Origin: Plasmodium coatneyi
Taxonomy: Eukaryota; Apicomplexa; Aconoidasida; Haemosporida; Plasmodiidae
Assembly: GCF_001680005.1 (NCBI RefSeq)
Contig: NC_033560.1
Location: 1,305,501-1,369,500 of the forward strand
Length of the DNA stretch: 64,000 nt
Reading direction: 5' to 3'
Of the stretch, positions 1-12,100 are shown in pieces (position 1 is the first letter of the stretch; each line of letters opens with the position of its first letter). The translations under genes and the position numbers were made by a program. The notes under the pieces are model-generated. The model ran no database searches. It was given only the letters and a program-made list of their open reading frames with translations, and was not told the origin of the DNA.

Positions 1-1456
1 AGACAGCCGACCGACCGTTTAGCGGAATTGCAGTTTTTTCAGTTTGCCGTTTGTCTTTTCAACTTTTTATTTGAACTTTTTCTTTTGACGTTTGTCCGAG
101 GATGTTTGTCCGAGGATATTTGTCCATGGATATTTGTCCGTGGATGTTTGTCCTTTGAAGTTTTTCATTTGAAGTTTGTCTTTTAATTTTGCCCTCGAGT
201 TTGATGTGGAATTTTCCCCTTTGAAATTTGCGAGCATTTTGCCGGAGTTTCCACAAGTTGTAAACTCGCAGCCAAATTCGTGGATCCCTTTTTTTTTTTT
301 TTTTTTAATTTGTACTGGATACCCGCGCTCCGTTGGCTCATCAGCAGGAGCCGTGCTTTTGTTTGTACCAGCTCTGCGCATCACTGTTGTTGATGCGTTA
401 AGAGCCTTTTTTTTTTCTCTCTCTTTGTAATTCACTTTTGACAAGAATAATCCTATTTATATTTCCAACTCCTTTTAAAACGCTTTAACAATTAATTAAT
501 TAATTAATCAATTAATGGAAGATTTTTTTTTTTTTTTTTGGACGGTGTGATGGTTCCTCAGCAGGTGTATGTGTGCGTGGGGCAATGAAGCGGCAGCTCA
601 TTTTTCGGCTAATAGTACTACCTAGGGGGGTGAGTGCATCCACATGGTTAACACGCGGTTGCAGTGTAGGGTATAGTATATGTGCCTGTTTATAGGAATA
701 GGACAACTTATATTGGGGGGAGACTATAAAATTGCAGGGGTGCCCTAACCTGGCCCTTCCCCCCAAGGTTGATACACCACAATTTTTTCTTTGTGGGACA
801 GATAAGATGACTAGGCATGACTTTACGCACCGGCTGTATCATAGTGTAGTGTAGCAGCATTGCCGGTATTATATGTCGCTTCCCCAAATAAGTGCACTTA
901 ATATATGCTTGCAAAATTTTACTTTTGAGTAAAAAGAAAATTAGTGTGCCTCCTCCCCTGTTTTATTCATCCCTGGACTAGTTGAGCGGAGTGGAAGCAG
1001 CTGACGTTGTAAAAAAAAAAATTTCTTAAGAAGGGTAACAATTTTAGGTGAGTTTTTTTTTTTTTTTTTTTTTTTCAGTTTTGCTCTGTCGCTCAACAAG
1101 TTTGCTGAAACCCCCAAGGTGTGGCCACTAACGAGGGTAGTTTTCTGCACTGCTTTGGATCGAAACGCTTTTTTTTGCATCCAGTGTAGATGCGCGCTGC
1201 GATTTGCAAAGTGAGGCTGACGTTTTCGTGTTTCCAATTTTTCCTATGTTGAGGTTAAACACCCCGAGCGCGTAGGGAGGTAGGCCAAGTTAAAGGCGTT
1301 CACGAGAATACACGTAAGTGTAGGCACATGCGCGGGTGTTTCACGCGTCCGCCCTGGCTTCGTCGTCTTCCCTTTGTGGAGCCTTCCCCAGTTGGTATTG
1401 TAAGTTCCATTCGGGGGGTGACGTGCAAAGTGTGGGCGTCCGTATAGGGGGGCCAA
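1..1456. other. Non-coding region upstream of the RRF gene
   Basis: No convincing gene is seen. The stretch holds a 14-bp minisatellite near its left edge and poly-T runs near 290, 520 and 1055. It has AT-rich spacer character typical of Plasmodium intergenic DNA. Open frames here are short and rich in homopolymer-encoded lysine or phenylalanine. The right part probably carries the promoter and 5' UTR of the gene starting at 1457. Confidence 0.6.
79..190. repeat. 14-bp tandem repeat, about 8 copies
   Basis: Eight consecutive 14-bp units follow one another without gaps. The best-conserved unit is TGTCCGAGGATGTT, with substitutions but no length change among the clearest copies. Both neighbouring ends drift into T-rich sequence. 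A period of 14 is not a multiple of three, so it does not look protein-coding. Confidence 0.75.
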
Positions 1457-2275
1457 ATGAGGAAGCTCCTAGTGGAAGCAGCTCGGGTTGGCAAGCCTAG
1501 AGATTACTACCAGTTACTTCTCCCCCTCTCAGTTGTTCCTTTGATTACCCCACTCCATGTGCAAAAGATTCCATTTGGGAGCAAAAAGCAAAAAGAAAAA
1601 GTGGACAAGGAGACGAAGAAGCTTCGCAAATTTTTAAAAATATCTGGTGCAAAAAATGTACAGTTGGAAGAAGCAGAGGAAGCGAAACAGAGGCGGTGGA
1701 GTGATGGAGAGAAGGACGAACGAGAAAGAGATGCTACGCCGATGCAGTTAGACTACGAAGAATATGACGTGAAAGCACAAGAAATTGTAAAAGGTTTTGA
1801 AAAAAAAATGAAAAAAATATATGACAACAATTTAAGTGTCGACTTTTTTAACAACATGGTTATCGCAAAAGAGAAGCAAAATTTTAACCTGTCCGATTTA
1901 GCCCAAGTGGTTGTAAAGTCTTCCAAGGTGATCTACTTTTTCCCTTATATGGCTAGCGACGCGCAGAGGATTATTTACCATTTGAAAGTCAAGGATAATA
2001 CATGGAACCCTACTATGTCTAACGACGGGCAACACATTTTGTTGCATATCCCTCCACTGACGGAGGATGTAAAATTGAAGAAGAGGAAAGAAGCCAAGGA
2101 ACTGTTGGAAAAAATGAAAAATGACCTGCGGAATCTGCGGCACAGGATGCGTGACGACATTGGCAGGCTCCTCCAGGGCGAGGAGTGGAAGATCGTCGAG
2201 CGGAACAAGCTGGACGGATACATAAAGGGGAAGGTCAAGGCGATCGAGGAAATATACGCCCACTACGCGGGGTGA
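1457..2275 (+). CDS. Ribosome recycling factor, organellar type
   Basis: A single-exon 272-aa protein. Roughly residues 95-272 match the ribosome recycling factor fold: a long-helix bundle starting around EEYDVKAQEIVKGFEKKM, a small beta domain around residues 150-205, and a C-terminal helix pair ending in KGKVKAIEEIYAHYAG. RRF with EF-G splits the post-termination 70S ribosome so that mRNA and tRNA are released. The family is bacterial/organellar, and the first 90 or so residues, leucine-rich and then lysine-rich, are an extension beyond bacterial RRF (about 185 aa), as expected for import into apicoplast or mitochondrion. Plasmodium has RRF proteins for both organelles; I cannot tell which this is. 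The first ATG of the open frame was taken as the start. The 3' neighbour is convergent, with its stop about 210 bp away. Confidence 0.85.
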   Translation: MRKLLVEAARVGKPRDYYQLLLPLSVVPLITPLHVQKIPFGSKKQKEKVDKETKKLRKFLKISGAKNVQLEEAEEAKQRRWSDGEKDERERDATPMQLDYEEYDVKAQEIVKGFEKKMKKIYDNNLSVDFFNNMVIAKEKQNFNLSDLAQVVVKSSKVIYFFPYMASDAQRIIYHLKVKDNTWNPTMSNDGQHILLHIPPLTEDVKLKKRKEAKELLEKMKNDLRNLRHRMRDDIGRLLQGEEWKIVERNKLDGYIKGKVKAIEEIYAHYAG

Positions 2276-2484
2276 CAAAGCTGTAAAAAGGTTATTGTAC
2301 CGGTGCACATATGCCTGTTTAGCCCAGTTAACGCTATTCAGTTGGTCCATCCCCCCAATCGGCCTCTCGAATGATGCTTCTTTTCGCAGATCTGCCCTAA
2401 CTAAATTCCCTTTTTTTTTAAAAACCATTGTTTGCGTTATGCAGTGCTGATTAACCTCGTTCTGGCAGGATCAAATCACACGCT

Positions 2485-3820
2485 TCATTCTTTAGGAGCA
2501 ACTTGGAGGCTCCCCTTTTTGTCCCGCACGTCAAGGTAGCTTGTGTATTCCCTGGGGGTGGAAAGGCAGGGGAATTTTTTTCACAGATGCAGTGTGAGCA
2601 CTGTTTCGTGGTTATGAATGAAGCGGAACGAATGTAAGTCTTCATCTGACACTTTTTTTTATCTGTTAAATTTTTCTTTTTTTTGCACCCTGGGTAGTAG
2701 GTCAACATGTGCCTCTTGGTGAAGTAGTACATATTGTCGCTCTCTCCTGTAGGGGGGGGCAGTATGTGAGGGGATGACACTGCGGGGGGTAGGAAGACAA
2801 GGTGGTTATGCTTCGCACCTTGTTTTGTTATAATAAGAATGAAAGGAATGCATGGTTCACCTGTGCCCATGGAAAAATCGGGGACTATTCTCTTCACGTA
2901 GGCGAGGACGTCTTCCACGTCGAGGTTTAGCGTTGTGGCAATGTAGAATACCAGCAGGGAGAGAATCTTTTCAAGGGAGATGTAGCTGTAGGGTAGATAA
3001 ACGTTGTGACGGGATGGTGCTCTGTGTAACCCCTTTTTTTTTTTTACCCAGCGTAGGGAAAATTACTTGTGTTATTTTAATAAGTGCCGCGTTGGGCGTG
3101 TTCACTCTGCCCAATTTAATACCTGTGGATAAAGACCCTATTTTCGCTATTTTCAAAAAGGATCTCGTCCAGCAGAAATTTCAAATGAGTACAGTGGGTG
3201 AAGTTATAGTTGCCCTCCAGGTCGATGATGTAGTATTCGAACTTCTGTGTCAGTAGGGGTGGCAAAACACCCGTTGGAAGGTAAAAGGTGCACAAAGGGT
3301 GGATTCATATGTCTGGCGGAGATACTGACCAATAAAGGTAGATGCACGCCCCTGCAGAAGAACCGACTTACATGTGGGTAAATTATCCTGGCCATTTGAT
3401 ATTCTTCATTGCACCTTACGATGATGATGTCTGCGGCAAGGAGGGGGTTCACCGGGTTGTCCACATTTAACTAATGGCCGACACTGCAGGTGCGGCTACA
3501 TCGTATGATTGTCTCTCCGTTGTACTGCCTATTCGATGAGATTCCACTCTCTGCCTATTCGATGTGATGCCATTATCTGCTCATTTGGCACTTCCCCTCC
3601 CCTGTGTACGAGTGATGCCAATGCTGCCAAGCAGCAGGATGTTCTTGGAGTCCTCATAGTCCCCCACGTAAACCCTCGTTATGATTTCCCTGAGGCCCCT
3701 TCTATATGCCTCCCCTGGTTCCTTGTCCTGGTCGTTGGCCTGGTCGTTGGCCTGTTTGGCTTCCATTGCGGGCAGGCCCACCGGCAGTTGGCGCAAGTGG
3801 GTTTCTTCGAGGGTGCCCAT
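2485..3820 (-). CDS. Dual-specificity-phosphatase-fold protein with degenerate active site
   Basis: A multi-exon gene. Exons read from splice signals: 3610..3820, 3372..3470, 3123..3244, 2861..2985, 2689..2746 and 2485..2551. Every junction is phase-consistent except the first (3610/3470), which is one base out, so a microexon or frameshift is possible there. The predicted product is about 225 aa. The fold is suggested by RVYVGDYEDSKNILLLGSIGIT (exon 1, written here only as a landmark), a central strand YYIIDLEGNYNF, a helix LKFLLDEILF, then VFIHS followed by SLLVFYIATTLNLDVEDVLAYVKRIVP, which aligns with the VHC...VIAYLM...L.LEDALAFVK..RP pattern of DUSPs. The catalytic HCxxGxxR loop reads HSYISLEK, so Cys, Gly and Arg are all replaced. 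This suggests a pseudophosphatase (STYX-like). The family call is inferred from pattern matching, not from a search. Confidence 0.55.
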
Positions 3821-3880
3821 GGTCGCTTGTGTTCTTTCTCGTTGGCTCGGTCCGCTTCGTTCGGGAGGGATACACAGGGA

Positions 3881-3935
<55 letters not shown>

Positions 3936-4703
3936 AAAAAAAATAAACATACACAAAAAAGCGCCCAAATGATGGGAATAACTGCATAATAACCCTAAAG
4001 GGAGATGCTTCCTCCCCTCTGGTGGTTCACTTTTCCTAAAAATTGAAAAAAAAGGGCCCAAGTAAACCCGACCCGAAAGTCCTTTTGGGCACAGTAGACA
4101 CGCGAGCGGGGGTGGAAAAGCGGGGACGAAAATTGCCCCGCGAAAATTGGTGCGTGAAAAATCGTGCGCCGGAAATTTCTGCGGGGGAAAATTGCGCAAA
4201 CGGTTTGGCAGTCGCATCGTTTTTATGATCATCAGAGTTTGTTCGTGGAAACAAATTGCACGTTTCGTTTTTCCCAATCGAGTCCTAGCAAGGGTGTATA
4301 TTTTCATGTATCAGTGCATGTACCTGCGTGCCAACATGCTGTGACGCGATAAAAAAACGCGGGGAATTTTGTCCCTTCCGTGCGAGCGAAAAGTACCGAG
4401 CAGTGTTGCTACGGTGTGTCATGGTGGTACGTGACACTGCCTACCATCCCATCGTGGCGCATTCACCCTGAGCGGTAATCTCCTTCAGGGGAAACATACG
4501 CCGCACATACGCACACACAAAAAATATATATATATAAATAAATAGAGGTGGAAGTTGTCAGTTCGTGGGAGCTATCCCGGCTTAGCCAAGTGGAAGCAGA
4601 TCGTTACACCGTGGGGGGAAAATACCCACCGTGGAGAACTCTTCCCCTTCATCCACGCATGCGTAGACGCGCATACAGAGAAGGAGAGAAATAAATAAAT
4701 AAA
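3821..4703. other. Divergent intergenic region between the DUSP-like gene and the 472-aa gene
   Basis: The two flanking genes are transcribed away from each other, so both promoters should lie here. It holds a (TA)n tract and a run of near-repeats of GCGnGAAAATTG about 16 bp apart at roughly 4120-4200. A short TA tract with AAATAAATA follows at about 4523-4545. ORFs crossing it are homopolymer or dinucleotide artefacts. Confidence 0.6.
3884..3931. repeat. (TA)24 microsatellite
   Basis: An uninterrupted AT/TA dinucleotide tract of 48 bases, located about 65 bp upstream of the minus-strand start codon at 3820. It is flanked by A-runs. Confidence 0.95.
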
Positions 4704-6122
4704 ATGAAGGAGTACTACGGAAGGGAGAAAAACCGCTGGGTGAATCAAAATGGAACAAAGAGCATAGCACAAAGCAGCAACGTGCAAATGAGCAAAGAGG
4801 ACAATTACGTGTTCATCGATGAAAAATATAAAAGCTACTTTGACAACATAAGTGATCTATTTGAAGACAAGGTGGAGTACATACTGAAGAAACATTTTAA
4901 GAAGAACGAGCCGACGAATAAAAACAAACTGCTTTGCCTAAACGTGTGTGTGTTGTGGCAGAAGAGGTTTTTGGTTCTCCTGAGCAGGTGCCTCAATGAG
5001 TTCGAAGCGTATAGGAAGAGGAACGAATTGAAGGATGACGAGAAGGGGTTGAACGTAGCAGAAGCGGGTGGAAAGAAACAACCAACCTGTGAAGAGTCAG
5101 GGAAAGGAACAAACGAATCTGGTGAGGAAACAAACCAAACAGATACAAACAACCAATCCGCAGAAGAATTAAAGAGCTTCATTAAGAACGTAAAAATAGT
5201 TGACCAGGAAAGCATCGAAGTGGTGTATGATGCGAATGAACTGAGCGACGACGGTAGACCCTGCGCTCAACTAACGACAGACGAAATTTATTACCTCCTG
5301 GTGGAGTCCAAAAAGAGTGAAAACGATTTGAAAAAAAATATTTTCACATTTTTGAAGTACCTTCCTCTGTTTATCAAGTGTATAGAAAATAAAAGTTTAA
5401 TAGAAAAGTCTATCTTGGAAGCTAAGCTTCTTTTAAATGATCCCAACGGAGGTAACCTTAATGAGGAAGAGGTTCCCCACTCGGATGAAGTAAATGTAAA
5501 TGTGAACCATAAACAGGAAAATCTTTCCCCCATGGACATACAAAACAAGTTAGACGAAATTGTACACTTTGATTGTAATTTGTCTGAAAATTTGGAGACC
5601 ATTTTTAAGGCCGGAGTGGGGATCATAGATATGACAGGTGGGAAGAAATTTTGCACCGGTGGGATGGATACCTTAGGTGGAACCCACGGGGGGAATGACT
5701 CCACTAAACAGACCACCAATCGGATGGAAAATGAGCAGTCACAGGAACAGCAACAGGAACAGGACGCTGAGACAGCAGATGAATACTTACAACAGCAGGC
5801 CACCTTCAACAATTTGGCAGATGTGTCTAAAAATTTCTTCAACAAAAAAAATAACAACTCACTTATCCTCCCTCTGTCGAAGATTAACGACCTGTCTCTC
5901 ATAAATAATATAAGCACCCGGTCGAACAACGACGCGAAGGAAGAGCACTCAGAAAGCGAAGCCGCCTTCTACATTTACAAAAACAGCATGGATAAACTTA
6001 ACCTCTACGGGGTGGACTTGCTCATAAATTTAAACAACAAATTGATATACAAGGTTAATCACATTTATAGTTTGATTCAGTTTTACTCTATGCTGGCCAA
6101 GGATGTGTTCAACGAGGGGTAA
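4704..6122 (+). CDS. Conserved-type Plasmodium protein of unknown function, 472 aa
   Basis: A single long open frame starting at an ATG preceded by an A-rich stretch (AAATAAATAAATAAA), a good Plasmodium start context. I do not recognise the family. Residues about 25-115 are an ordered, helical-looking N-terminal region (YVFIDEKYKSYFDNISDLFE, then VLWQKRFLVLLSRCLNEFEA). About 115-150 is a threonine/glutamate-rich linker. Residues 160-270 hold a second ordered stretch with IYYLLVESKK and FTFLKYLPLFIKCI. Around 350-380 lies a QEQQQEQ low-complexity segment. The C-terminus is helical (LLINLNNKLIYKVNHIYSLIQFYSML). There is no signal peptide or transmembrane segment, so it is probably intracellular. 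The gene is convergent with the minus-strand coiled-coil gene, the two stops being only about 32 bp apart. Confidence 0.75.
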   Translation: MKEYYGREKNRWVNQNGTKSIAQSSNVQMSKEDNYVFIDEKYKSYFDNISDLFEDKVEYILKKHFKKNEPTNKNKLLCLNVCVLWQKRFLVLLSRCLNEFEAYRKRNELKDDEKGLNVAEAGGKKQPTCEESGKGTNESGEETNQTDTNNQSAEELKSFIKNVKIVDQESIEVVYDANELSDDGRPCAQLTTDEIYYLLVESKKSENDLKKNIFTFLKYLPLFIKCIENKSLIEKSILEAKLLLNDPNGGNLNEEEVPHSDEVNVNVNHKQENLSPMDIQNKLDEIVHFDCNLSENLETIFKAGVGIIDMTGGKKFCTGGMDTLGGTHGGNDSTKQTTNRMENEQSQEQQQEQDAETADEYLQQQATFNNLADVSKNFFNKKNNNSLILPLSKINDLSLINNISTRSNNDAKEEHSESEAAFYIYKNSMDKLNLYGVDLLINLNNKLIYKVNHIYSLIQFYSMLAKDVFNEG

Positions 6123-6154
6123 CGTCATCCCCACGGGGGTATATAAGCAGTCCC

Positions 6155-9100
6155 TCACTCGTAGTACCTCCGATGCTCCTTCACATCGTGGGAAATTATT
6201 TTGATTATTTCCTTTTTCTTCTCGTCCAGCGCTTTGGCCATGTGTGCGTAAAGCCTTCCCCCGTATTTGTTCATTTTGCTGCGAAGGGAAGGGGGGGGAA
6301 GTTGTTAAACGGGGCGGTTGCCATTTCTCCCCCCTTGTGTGTATTTTTTTCCATTTTAAAAATATGCTCACTGTTCCAATTTTTTAGCTATGTAGAGGTT
6401 TTCCTCGCTGTAGGGCAGGTAGAGCATCTCCGCGTTGGTCTTTTTCTTCGCTCCGCTATCCGCTTGTTTTTGGTCGCCCGTGGGGCCGTACGCCTTGTCG
6501 ATCTTTTTGACGATGTCGCTCAGGTCGTCTTGGCAAGTGGGGGGGAAACGCGCATATTCATGTGGATGTAAATGTGTATGCAAATGTATATGTTAATGTG
6601 TATGCGAATGCATGTGTGGCAGAGTACACAAGTCCATGCATGCGCATGTGCATGCCCCCTTTCCACAAAGGAGCGAAACAATTGCGTACATTCAGCGGAC
6701 GTGTCCACGTGGTGAATTTTTAAAAAGGCCACGTTTCCCGCGACTTTTGCGCTGGCCTTCTCTGGGGGAGGGTCTCCACCGGGGGGGCTAAAAATGGGTG
6801 GCAGAAAAGGTTAAGGTGGTATAAGTTGGCGTGCAACTGTGGGATCTACATTCCCATTTGAATGCTTTATTTTTAGCTGTTTTGCTAATTTGCCACGTGG
6901 CACTACGCCATTAGGGGGATGCATATATACACGGGTACCTCTACCCATCAGTTGCCTACTCTCTTTTTTTCATTTTTTTACGTGCTTCCACTTGGGGAAG
7001 AACCAGCGGGCAAGAGACTTAACACATGAACAAAGAAAATGGCATTGTTGCACAGATTGTCGTGCAGGTAGCTCAGATGGTTTGTTAAAATGGCTCTTAT
7101 CGCTGAAACGTATGAATGGAATAGGGACTTTATGGCTTCTTTCCTCTTTGTGACGTGGCTAGTTGTGTCGTCTACTATGTCTGTAACTTTGAGCTTTTCG
7201 TTCAATTCTTTAAATTTTTGCAGCAGGTTATTTTGCATGGTGTTTATTCGTTCGCTGTGGGGTGGAATGACATATCGTTTCAGCTGTGTTGAGGCGGCGT
7301 TTTTGCTAAAATGGGTGACGCCCATTGGAGGGATAATATCGCTGAGGTTTCTACGGGATGGTGTGCCTGGAAGTGTGTTTTACTCCCTTTAAATGGGTTC
7401 TTACATGCACAGCGACTCGTGGCGCTTATAGACACAGCGGAAAGTGAAGTAGGCGGATTTCTTTAAAAGGACTTTCAGGTAAGTGGCCAGGGTGGAGATG
7501 TCGTCCGAGTACTGGTGGGGGGGTGCAATCGGGAAGGGGCACACACGTAAGTGGCATAAACACGGGTGTGGTTGGAATTATGCACATAGGACTTCTTAAC
7601 TGAGGAGAGATGAACTGCTTGGAGTGAGCTGGTGGAAAACCCACGTATATGGAACGCCTACCTCGCTGTGTATCTTCCCAATATGTACGTCATTTCCAGT
7701 AACCGAATGCAGACCGCGAAGTTGAGCAAAATTCCTCTCGAACAGTTCCGACACGATCTCCTTTTCAAATTTGAACAAGTGAATCAGCTCCGTTTTGCGT
7801 AACACACGATCGGGACATAATACAAAAGAAGACATGGCCTTCTTGTTTACCATAAGGTCAGTCAGCGGGATTTTCTTGCTGCTTAAATTGTCCGTCAGTA
7901 GATTGTTCTTATATATGGCATGTGAAAGGTCGTAGGAGATGAATAGCAAGTGATTGTATTGGGGTTGTTTGTCCTTGGGGGAATCCTTGGATGGAGTTGT
8001 TTGCACTACATTACTTATTAGGTGGATAATGTACACACATGTGTAGAGAAAGAACTTCACGTCGAGGTATTCCCTTCGGAAAATTTCATCCATAGCAAAG
8101 TTTGGTTCATTTTTCTTGTCTATATTCCGTTCCTGTGGGATTGCCTCCTTGTTGATTGGAGTATGCTTTTTCGTTCCCCCTTCGGAGGCCCCCTTTCCGC
8201 TCCTTTTTACCTTCACCCCACTGGGTGTGATTCTTTGTGTGTCGGTGTCGTTCGTCTTTGTGTCGGATTTAGGGGTGCACATCTTCGATGGAACCGTTTC
8301 GCATGAAGACCCATCCTGGGCCTGTTGTTCTTTCCCCCCTTTGGGTCCCCCCTCCTTATCAAAGAGGCCAAAGGTGAGGTAGTCATCTGGACTCTCCTGC
8401 ACACCGGTTGCTTTGGAGAAAACCAAGCGGGACAGATGCGGGCCTATCATGCGAGAGAGAAAAAAGTTACTAACAATGGAGTCCTCCCGTGTTAGGTCTA
8501 GCTCGTATCTTTTTTCTATTTTTCGGAATGTTCCAATTTCATAGATGCAGTTCTGCACGTGGGTGAATTTGTCCTGGAGGTTTATCTGGTGGGTCTGCGG
8601 GGGTATCGCGTTGGCCGCATTCGCAACGCTAACAAGGCTAACGGGGTTTGATGCGCTGGATAGTCCTTTACCACTCTGTGCATCCCTGGGCGACCTATCC
8701 ACCTTGAGGGAGGCCCTAGATGTGTATGCTGGGTTCTTATACTTGCTCTCCCCGGGATATGGCATCCCCCTACTTTGTCCGTTGTATTGACCAATGCACA
8801 CCCTGATCTGATAAATTAGGAGATAAAAAATGAGGAGATTATTTTTTATTTCCTCCTTTGTGATGAGATAGTCAATCATTTGTCTGTCTTGCGGAGGTGG
8901 CACTGGTCCAGGTTGGTTCCCCCTGTTTGCGCTCCTGGACGAGATGGCCTTAAATTTGTTCCTAAAGATATACTCATTCGCATCGAACAGATTTTCGACG
9001 TCTTGTCTCTTCTTCCCAATGGAAAGAAGAAGATGAGTTGCGTTCTGCAAAAATGCTTCAATTTTATCTAAGTCGATGTTTGTTTGGCTAGTCCTAATGA

Positions 9101-12100
9101 GCATGGTGCAGTACGTCTCTACTTTTTTTATTTCTGTTTTTATTTTTTTCTCACCACATAGTAACTTTTCCCTTAGTGACTTGAAGCTAGCTTTGAATGC
9201 TTCCACCAGTTGGTTGTACCTGCTGGTAAACTTGTCATAGTCGTTGTTGTGGTCGTGGTCGTTTGTTTTTTCTTGGAGAAGTTTCTCCATCAGACACATG
9301 TTTTTTTTAAAGTCTTCGTAATCTTGCCACTTTTCATCTGTCACCTGTTCATATTCCTTCACCAGTTGGGACAATTTTTTGGAAGCGTTGTCAAAGGTTT
9401 TTTTATTCGCTTTAAATTTCTCCTCCAGTTTGATGGCTACCTCTTTGATTTTTTCTTCATCTATTTGGAACTGTTGTTCCATGTTTTCCGCATTTATTTG
9501 TTGGGTGCATCTTTTGGATTCCCTTTCGGACCTCATTTTTGCCTTTAGTAGGTGTTCAAAGAGAATTTCCTTGAAACGCTCGTAGTAGCTGCAGGTAAAA
9601 CTTTGGAAGAGCTGTTTTAGGAGGTCCTCGTTGAAGAGCAGTTCATCGGGTGGTGATAACTTGGGGTGTTCAGGCAGTGAATGGGTTGCCCCATCAGGAT
9701 TAACCCCCTGGTCGGAGTAGTTTCCCCTTTTCGCTTCCCCCATTTGCTGAATGTAGTCCCTTCTAATCTGTGCTATGTTTGTCTTTATTGTGTTTTCCTT
9801 TTTCTGCGCTGCGTGGGAGGTCTTTTTTCCTGTTTCTCTGCAAGGTGGAGTTTTCCCTTTGACGCTCCTTTCGAGACCAGCGCCAATATCCCTACCAGGA
9901 CGTAGTAACCCCATCATGTTGCCCCTATAACTGATATACGTGTGGTACCAAATGTTTTCTGCGTCGTACGTGTAGGTATGTTTGGGCCCGACTAGCTGTC
10001 TGATTATGTTCCTCTCATTGTCATCCGTGTTGATTTTTTCTTTTCCCTTTATATTAATGTGCTTTCCCTCACCTATAGTGTCATTTATGCGGGATCCATC
10101 GTTATCCCTCCGAAGAGACAGCGCCTCCCCCTCTGCACTTATCACTTTTGCTTTCCTCAAAGTGGCGAAGAAGAAATTCCCCCAGAGACGTTTCGACTGG
10201 GCGATGAGCATCTCATTAATGGTACGAGCTTCCTCTTCCGCACGTTTTACATAGCTTTCCAGTTTTTTCCTCGCTTCGTCCTTAATGGTTAGGAGCTTGT
10301 TCATAGCCAAGTGGTCCTTACACTGCAGGCACTTCTTCACAACGGAGTTATAATCCCTCAGGAGTGAGTCAATGCTGCAAAGGGACACACGATTCTGCTC
10401 ACTGCACCGTTGGACAGATTCATTTATTTTATTTTCCACGTGGGAGCTCATCAGAAGGATGTCACTTTTTAACGTCTCCAAAATGGAGAAGAAGGAGAGT
10501 AGGAAATAATCGTCTCGCAAGTTTAGCATGTTATAATGAGACAGAATGTTGTTTATGAATTTTTTGAAAATATTTTTGTTTTTGCAAATTTGTGAGAGGA
10601 TTATTTCGTGAGTGTGTTCATCATTTTTGGCGGTTACTCCATTTGGGTCATCTTCCATGAGGTTAACCTCAGGGAGGTTGTCTTCTTTTTGGTTCTCCCC
10701 TATAGTTGGTTCGTCCTCTGGATGGTCTTCCCTTTTTACTTCTCCCTGTATATTCCGTTTTGGGGACAAGTTGGCCCCCCCTGGGGTAGTGTCTGCCTGG
10801 TTCTCCTTTCCAGAACCCTGCGCCTTTTTGATCCATTTTGGGTAAAACATTCGGGGAGCCTTTTTGGAGGCCACTCTCCAAGGCGGCCTTCCTCCAGTTG
10901 TCACTGCAGACGTGGACACCCCCGTTCCTTCCGATGGTGCTCCTCTTCCCCTCCCGACGGCAGTTGCAAAGTTGTCCAAATGGAAGAACGTGTGCAGGAT
11001 GACCTCCCTGTAGAGGACCATTTCTGTCTTTATCTCCTCGTACCTTTTGAGGTACTCCTCATAGTGTTGGTTCGCATTCTGGTAGAAGTCATCGCTGTAT
11101 TGTTGGTGTTGGTTCGCTGCTTCGCGATTTACTTCTTGCTGTACTTCCCCCTGTGGGGTTAAGAATCCGGTGAAGAACTGGTCAGGCGGGAAACCAACCC
11201 TTCTGGCGTACACACCATGGTAATTATCTTCCAGCATAGCAATTATCCGCTTAAGAACTTTATCCGTGGGTAAATTCTTCAGGTAATTTTGCGAAATGGC
11301 GGAGTAGACACAGCAGACGTCTGGATATCTGTGCTCGTGAAGGACTTCGCGCAGAAAAACATATTCACACCGGTGATATTTCTCATAAACATAATTATAC
11401 GTCTTCGTTATGTAATCATTAAAGTGAGTGAGAAAGTCGAGAAAAAATTGTTTTCCCCTTTCCATTTCGGTACTAATAATTTGCGAAGCTTCCTCTGTGC
11501 TAAAGAATATTTTTTCTCTCATTTTCTCCTCCAGACGGTTAGTGCTTTCACTCATTCCTTTTATGACCATTTCGTGTTTTCTCTCAAAATGGCAAATAAA
11601 TTTTTTTATTTTTTCATTCAAATTGGTAAATAAATTTTGTACGCATTCCCATTTGTCCTTCATGTCTTCTCTTTTTTTGTCTACCTTTTTTTTTACCTCA
11701 TTTAGTATGCAGTTTTTTGTATTTTCTGTCCAATTCTTTGTGATGAATGTGCTGTTCATTTGGGGGCCATCCACTGCGTTGTCACTAGATGGGATAAACT
11801 TTTCACAAACTTCCAACTCCATTAAAATTGTGTAGTATGTAACATAGAAGTGGTTATTTTTCATCTTTTCTTGTGAGTTTTTTTCGCTTGGAGATGAATC
11901 CCCCGTATCCCACTTTAAGTCAAGTGCTTCTTGTGTGAGTCTTTCCACCTGGGTCAGTATGCTCTCCATTTCGCTCTTCAGCAAATTCGCCTTTAAAAAC
12001 GTTTCGCTTTTTATTTCCTCTATGCAGTTGTCGACCTCTCTGTGGTAGTTCTTTATCAGTCTATAAGAATCGTCTTCTGCCTTGCTCAAATATCTGTGCG

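Noticed and set aside
3702..4307. 201-aa minus-strand ORF containing an alternating Tyr-Ile tract
   Set aside because: It is the translation of the (TA)n microsatellite plus non-coding flank and overlaps the 5' part of the DUSP-like gene.
10608..11162. 184-aa plus-strand hydrophobic ORF
   Set aside because: Antisense shadow of the coiled-coil gene, whose own frame is intact and longer.
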